Assembly (NCBI GenBank): GCA_013044305.1
Contig: JABEUT010000059.1
Location: 1-11,284, forward strand
DNA length: 11,284 nucleotides
Source of the DNA: Bacteroidia bacterium
GTDB lineage: Bacteria; Bacteroidota; Bacteroidia; JABEUT01
Direction: 5' to 3'
The notes beneath the pieces are model-generated. The model saw only the letters and a program-made list of their open reading frames with translations, was not told where the DNA came from and did not search any database. The position numbers and the translations under genes are program-made. Below, one piece after another: positions 7,580 to 11,284 of this stretch (the stretch's first letter is position 1; the number at the start of each line of letters is the position of its first letter).

Positions 7580-8623
7580 TCACTTCCGTACATTCATGGC
7601 AGTAAGCATATTGCCATAAACGGTATTGAGTGATTCGATGTTCTTAACCAGAGAGGCCATTTCTTCACGGTAGCGGTGCGTGTCTTCAATAGACTCGCTA
7701 AGGTTTTCCACCAGTTTGGCAATATTCTCCTGGAGGAGGCCGCTTGCTTTAAGCTGTTCGCCGCCTACTTTAAGTTCCGTTTCGTATATCTTGTTGAGTT
7801 CGCCTACATTTTCAGCCATCTTATCGAGCTGTTTTACATATTCAGTTGAATTGGCAGAACCTAATTCATTGAATACTTCGGAAACCTTTGCATAGCTTGA
7901 ATTTAATTCACCCACGCTGTTTGAAGCTGATTTCACCTTTTCGGCATATTCCTTTGAGATGGAACCGATATCGGATTCGGCAATTCCTTCCAGCGATTCT
8001 GTGGCTTTGCCTGCATTCTGTGAAAATCCTTCCATGTGTTTCGAAGCTTCCCTTACATTGTTCACATAATCCTTGGTGGCTCCGCCAACATCTGCGCTTG
8101 CAACTCCTTCAAGCGATTCTGATGCTTTGGAAGAATTGGTGGAGAGCTCTCCCATGTTTCTGGAAGCCGACTTAATGTTAGTTATATACTCGCTTGTTGC
8201 AACGCTGGCACCTGCAATATCACTCATCTTTGCGGTATTGTCGCTCAAATTCCTCAAACCGCTGCCCAAGCTTTCAATAAGTTCCGGCCCAATCTTGGCT
8301 TCTTCCAGCAAATTGTCAAGTTGTTCGGTTACGGTACCTTTCTTTTCCTCTTTTTCGTGGTGTCCGCCTTCCTCTTCATGTATACCGGCTAGTTCTGGAT
8401 ATACCAATGACCAGTCCACTTCTTCATGTTCCGGAAGGAGACCATAGAAAAAGAAAATGATTGATTCGGTGCTTAGCCCTGATATTAGCGCTAATGTAGC
8501 TCCCGGATAGTGTTGTATTTTGAACAAAGCGCCTATAATTACGACCGAGGCGCCCCAGCATACAACCTTGTTCATGAAGTTTCTTCCTTTTTTAGTTCCT
8601 GACAGCCATTGAACGAGTCCCAT
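7580..8623 (-). CDS. gldL: Type IX secretion motor protein GldL/PorL, long form with internal repeats
   Basis: GldL forms the inner-membrane ring that uses the proton gradient to drive GldM. Two membrane helices are visible, near 19-37 and 43-63. The signature GALFKIQHYPGA ends the first and LSTESIIFFFYGLLP forms the second. K35 and E53 match the charged residues (K27 and E49 in Flavobacterium johnsoniae numbering, from memory) linked to proton use. After them comes an acidic, His-rich linker (65-95) and a long cytoplasmic domain of about 250 residues, probably coiled coil. Residues 144-281 are about 3.5 tandem repeats of 40 residues (described separately). At 347 residues it is longer than GldL of F. 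johnsoniae (about 215) and PorL of Porphyromonas gingivalis (about 309). It lies 82 bases after gldK. Confidence 0.95.
   Translation of the reverse strand: MGLVQWLSGTKKGRNFMNKVVCWGASVVIIGALFKIQHYPGATLALISGLSTESIIFFFYGLLPEHEEVDWSLVYPELAGIHEEEGGHHEKEEKKGTVTEQLDNLLEEAKIGPELIESLGSGLRNLSDNTAKMSDIAGASVATSEYITNIKSASRNMGELSTNSSKASESLEGVASADVGGATKDYVNNVREASKHMEGFSQNAGKATESLEGIAESDIGSISKEYAEKVKSASNSVGELNSSYAKVSEVFNELGSANSTEYVKQLDKMAENVGELNKIYETELKVGGEQLKASGLLQENIAKLVENLSESIEDTHRYREEMASLVKNIESLNTVYGNMLTAMNVRK
7781..8194 (-). repeat. Tandem 120-base coding repeat inside gldL
   Basis: The cytoplasmic domain of GldL is built from repeats that begin at residues 144, 184, 224 and 260 (DNA 8194-8075, 8074-7955, 7954-7847, and a partial 7846-7781). 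Each unit begins with a charged residue and Tyr (SEY, KDY, KEY, TEY; tyrosines at 146, 186, 226 and 262). Units 1-3 continue with an A-S pair, and units 1 and 2 end in ESLEG, V or I, A, D, then V or I and G. By hand alignment units 1 and 2 share 17 of 40 residues with many conservative changes. Unit 3 is shortened to 36 residues and unit 4 keeps only the first half (VGELN is shared with unit 3). Confidence 0.85.
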
Positions 8624-8705
8624 AGTTGATTGATTTTAGAGGGTTATTATTGATTTGATGATTTTAATTTGCGAACTTTTGTTATAAAAATCCTTATTTA
8701 CTTTT

Positions 8706-10184
8706 TTATTGTCCTGCATTGTTGCTGCCGCCCTGATCGCCATGGTCTCCTTTGGACCTTCCGAGATAGCTTTGTACGCAACGGAATCCAATGTAGCACT
8801 TTGCGGTATCCTGATATTCATAGGTTCTTGTGCTGGTTTCAAGGTAATATCCGACATCTTTCCATGAACCGCCGCGTATTACTTTTCTTTTCAGGGTTTC
8901 CGGTTCATCGTCCGATGCGTTATAGGTATAGTCGGGGTTCAGGTCATGTTCGAAGTCGTAAGCCGATTCATCATAAGCGTTACTGGTCCATTCCGCTACA
9001 TTGCCTGCCATACAATATAATCCATATCCGTTCGGGTTATATGAATGCACTCCTACGGTGGTTAGTCCTCCGTCATCCATATAACTTCCCCTCATGGGTT
9101 TAAAGTTGCCCAAAAAGCAGCCTAAGGAGTTACGGATGTACGGACCGCCCCAAGGGTATGGGCTTTCGGCAAGTCCGCCGCGAGCGGCATATTCCCATTC
9201 AGCCTCGGTAGGTATGCGGAAATTGTTAACCAAAGGCTCCCCAATATGCTCCAGGTAGCTTGAGTATAATTGTGTACGCCATACACAGAAAGCGGTGGCT
9301 TGTTTCCAAGTAACGCCAACAACGGGGTAGTCGTCGTATGCCGGATGCCAGAAGTACATATTTGTCATAGGTTCATTGAAGGAGTAAGTAAAGTCGTGCA
9401 CCCAGGCAAGCGTGTCGGGGTATACGTTTACTACAGCCTTATCGATAAACACGCTTCTGTCCATTCCTTTCCTGATTCGGGCATTATATTTCTGGGTCTG
9501 CTCATCGTACACTTCATCGGCTACGTCATAATGTCCTTTGCCGTTAATGAACTGCCGGCCTTGTTTATCGGCAGGGTCTTTGTCGGGCAGAAAACGGTTA
9601 TAACCAACATCGCCGTCGTTTTTGCCACCGTGCATGGTCATTCTTTTTTCAGCAGCCAGACGCAGGTTAATGGTATAGTACACAAAGTTAAGCTTACGGG
9701 TATCCAGCTCCTTTCTTCTGTTAAATCTTTCAGATTCAGGAAGATAGAGATCTGCCAGATTTTCCTGCACATCTTGTACGTCGAGCCTTATTTTTGCATC
9801 CCAGTTTATTACCGGCGGGTCAATGTCATTTCCAAACTGGTCAGTTGCTATTGCCTGCTCTTCATCGCCGGCATTATATAGTGTGATATGAAATATTGAA
9901 TCTCTAACCCAGAATACAAACTGCCGGTATTGGTTGTTCGATATTTCAGTTTCATCAATATAGAATGGGGCTACCGAAACCATCTTCGATTTGGTGGTGG
10001 AGGCGTATGGCACGTCCAGATCATCGGGACCCATCATATAGCTGCCCATACCAATATATTGCATACCATAGGGGTCGGCCTGATAAAATTGCTCCCGTCC
10101 GGGTACGCCCGTAAGCTGGCCTTCCAGTTTATTACAACCCGTGATAACAGCTATGAAGCAGGCAAGCAGCAAAAGTCTTCTCAT
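8706..10184 (-). CDS. gldK: Type IX secretion ring lipoprotein GldK/PorK
   Basis: GldK (PorK) is the outer-membrane lipoprotein that forms the periplasmic ring with GldN. The 492 residues begin with a lipoprotein signal (MRRLLLLACF, lipobox VITGC, acylated cysteine at residue 17). The rest is a formylglycine-generating-enzyme-like (SUMF1/FGE-sulfatase) fold, which in GldK serves as structure; nothing here suggests enzyme activity. Marks of the fold are FYIDETEISNNQYRQF (74-89), PVVGVTWKQATAFCVWR (287-303), FRIPTEAEWEYAARGG (322-337), GLYCMAGNVAEW (388-399), VIRGGSW (435-441) and YIGFRCV (464-470). A long insert (about 100-270) separates the first mark from the others. The tail after about 475 is rich in Gly, Asn, Asp and Gln. 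The start is well supported by a perfect Shine-Dalgarno and by the signal peptide. It lies 117 bases after porP. Confidence 0.95.
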   Translation of the reverse strand: MRRLLLLACFIAVITGCNKLEGQLTGVPGREQFYQADPYGMQYIGMGSYMMGPDDLDVPYASTTKSKMVSVAPFYIDETEISNNQYRQFVFWVRDSIFHITLYNAGDEEQAIATDQFGNDIDPPVINWDAKIRLDVQDVQENLADLYLPESERFNRRKELDTRKLNFVYYTINLRLAAEKRMTMHGGKNDGDVGYNRFLPDKDPADKQGRQFINGKGHYDVADEVYDEQTQKYNARIRKGMDRSVFIDKAVVNVYPDTLAWVHDFTYSFNEPMTNMYFWHPAYDDYPVVGVTWKQATAFCVWRTQLYSSYLEHIGEPLVNNFRIPTEAEWEYAARGGLAESPYPWGGPYIRNSLGCFLGNFKPMRGSYMDDGGLTTVGVHSYNPNGYGLYCMAGNVAEWTSNAYDESAYDFEHDLNPDYTYNASDDEPETLKRKVIRGGSWKDVGYYLETSTRTYEYQDTAKCYIGFRCVQSYLGRSKGDHGDQGGSNNAGQ

Positions 10185-10190
10185 AAATAA

Positions 10191-10196
10191 CCTCCT
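10191..10196 (-). promoter_or_regulatory. Perfect Shine-Dalgarno of gldK
   Basis: On the - strand AGGAGG lies 6 bases before the gldK ATG at 10184. It fixes the start. None of the other eight - strand genes here has such a motif, which is normal for Bacteroidota, so this site stands out. Confidence 0.75.
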
Positions 10197-10301
10197 GTTA
10201 TTTTATTAAATTGATTCTCTAATTAAAAAAACAATGATTTGTGATGATATAAACATGTTCTTACGTGAAACAAGGGAAAAGGTTACGTTTTAAAACTCGA
10301 A

Positions 10302-11270
10302 TTACAGGAATCGGGTGGTTTGGTGTGTTGTTCTCTTGGGCGGATTCACGATCTTGAAGCAGAATTGCAGAACAAGTTCGTGGGTGCCGGAACTGTAATT
10401 ATGTATTTCGGAGGTGGTAAGGTCGTAGGAATACCCTATTTTTAGATTGGCTTTCTGCGACACTTCGTAGTTGAAGCCTACCAGTCCTATTACGGCGTCC
10501 TGCATTCTGTAGCCAAGCCCGAACCATATCATTTTATTAAACTCCGCCCTTGCATCTACCTGAAATTGGGTGGTAGCGGCATCGGACTCCACGAAAAGGT
10601 CGGGCAAAATGTCCCAGTTGGCGCTTGCATTATATGTATATCCTGCCATAAGGTAGTACTGGCGTGCCACGTCATATTGATAAGTCATGCCCGGTGCCTG
10701 AATGGTTTGTGAGGGCAGATGCGATGAAGATATGCCTACATACAAGCCTTGCGGTGTTTCATAATATGCTCCGAACCCCAGGTCGTAGGTGCCATTTGAT
10801 ATTCCGTTGGTGGGAATATATGGGTCAGTGATGGTGGAGCCGCCGAGTCCGGCAGACGATGAACCGTCCGGGGCCAGCCAGCCGTTTGTAATGAGCGATT
10901 TTTGGTAGAAACCTATTTCCGGACCTATCCCCAATATGCCGGGGCCTATAATTATATGATAGGAATAGGAGAGTTTTACTTCGAAGGTGCGTTCAAAACC
11001 CAAATGATCGTCCATTACGGTAAGACCCAAACCTCCTCCAATGGATGGTAAATATGCGTCGCCGCTGAACAAAAATGTTTGAGGCAATCCGGGGAAATTC
11101 AACCACTGGTCGCGACCGATAACGGTGCCGCAGAATTCCTTGTTCATTCCTGCGTAGCCTGCATTATAATCAAGCTTGTTGAGGAAGTTTTGGCTGAATC
11201 CGGGGTCTTGCTGTGCGGAGGTAAAACCTGCTACAAGAACAAGCATAAAAAAAGTAATGATTTTTTTCAT
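10302..11270 (-). CDS. porP: PorP/SprF family type IX secretion outer-membrane protein
   Basis: A 322-residue outer-membrane beta-barrel protein of the PorP/SprF family. PorP in Porphyromonas gingivalis is encoded just before porKLMN, as here, and is needed for T9SS secretion; SprF in Flavobacterium helps export of SprB. The sequence has a signal peptide (MKKIITFFMLVLVAGFTSA, cut before QQDP), the family N-terminus QDPGFSQNFLNKLDYNAGYAG and DQWLNFPGLPQTF (54-66). Many alternating aromatic and glycine beta strands follow. The end, HELVLQFCFKI then PPKRTTHQTTRFL, resembles the usual R-F-L terminus of the family. Family members are often multicopy and differ in partner, so the symbol rests mainly on synteny. 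Only 14 bases upstream are in the window, too few to show the promoter. The 117-base gap to gldK is AT-rich, with no clear terminator or promoter, so cotranscription is likely. Confidence 0.92.
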   Translation of the reverse strand: MKKIITFFMLVLVAGFTSAQQDPGFSQNFLNKLDYNAGYAGMNKEFCGTVIGRDQWLNFPGLPQTFLFSGDAYLPSIGGGLGLTVMDDHLGFERTFEVKLSYSYHIIIGPGILGIGPEIGFYQKSLITNGWLAPDGSSSAGLGGSTITDPYIPTNGISNGTYDLGFGAYYETPQGLYVGISSSHLPSQTIQAPGMTYQYDVARQYYLMAGYTYNASANWDILPDLFVESDAATTQFQVDARAEFNKMIWFGLGYRMQDAVIGLVGFNYEVSQKANLKIGYSYDLTTSEIHNYSSGTHELVLQFCFKIVNPPKRTTHQTTRFL

Positions 11271-11284
11271 TTTCTTCGGATCAA

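Noticed and set aside
7566..7582. Hairpin at the gldL stop codon
   Set aside because: A short stem with a bulge, no T-tract after it, and inside a run of cotranscribed genes; too weak to call a terminator.
8636..8857. 73-codon - strand open frame covering the gldK end and the gldK-gldL gap
   Set aside because: Mostly in another frame of gldK; the part in the gap reads as AT-rich low-information sequence.
9270..9881. 203-codon open frame on the + strand
   Set aside because: It lies wholly antisense to gldK, shows no recognisable family features, and overlaps a gene with clear conserved motifs.
1..11284. Mobile element, CRISPR array, tRNA/rRNA or defence system
   Set aside because: No terminal inverted repeats, transposase or integrase motifs, spaced short repeats, or tRNA-like arms were seen; all long frames are accounted for by known chromosomal genes.

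Overview
The window is a stretch of a Bacteroidota (Bacteroidetes) chromosome. The clearest sign is a complete porP-gldK-gldL-gldM-gldN block, the core of the type IX secretion system (T9SS), which is known only from this phylum and close relatives. A match to the Bacteroidota -7 promoter motif and the near absence of Shine-Dalgarno sequences agree with this. I cannot name a genus or an order from the sequence alone.

Layout. Position 3-347 on the + strand is the 3' part of a guanylate kinase gene cut by the window edge. Everything else, nine genes, lies on the - strand and is transcribed from right to left. It starts with porP (11270-10302), gldK (10184-8706), gldL (8623-7580), gldM (7509-5896) and gldN (5886-4987). 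A 97-base gap after gldN holds a strong terminator hairpin and a likely promoter. The second block is then miaB (4889-3510), a sigma-54 activator (3466-2228), lptE (2221-1670) and a LolC/E-type permease (1633-374). The permease and gmk converge, with 26 bases between their stop codons. No stretch over about 120 bases lacks a gene. I see no tRNA, rRNA, CRISPR array, insertion sequence or phage gene.

How the genes work together. GldL and GldM form the inner-membrane proton-driven motor of the T9SS. GldK (a lipoprotein) and GldN form the periplasmic ring under the outer membrane. PorP is an outer-membrane barrel of the PorP/SprF family. The second block is mainly housekeeping: tRNA modification (MiaB), lipopolysaccharide delivery to the outer membrane (LptE) and, probably, lipoprotein release from the inner membrane (the permease), plus an AAA+ activator of sigma-54 promoters whose targets cannot be seen here. 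Both blocks concern outer-membrane building or secretion, apart from miaB and the regulator.

I found no convincing new system. The features most worth a second look are a GldL with a cytoplasmic domain built from about 3.5 tandem 40-residue repeats, a terminator and promoter packed into about 40 bases between the two blocks, a perfect Shine-Dalgarno in front of gldK only, and a receiver-less sigma-54 activator embedded in a housekeeping block.
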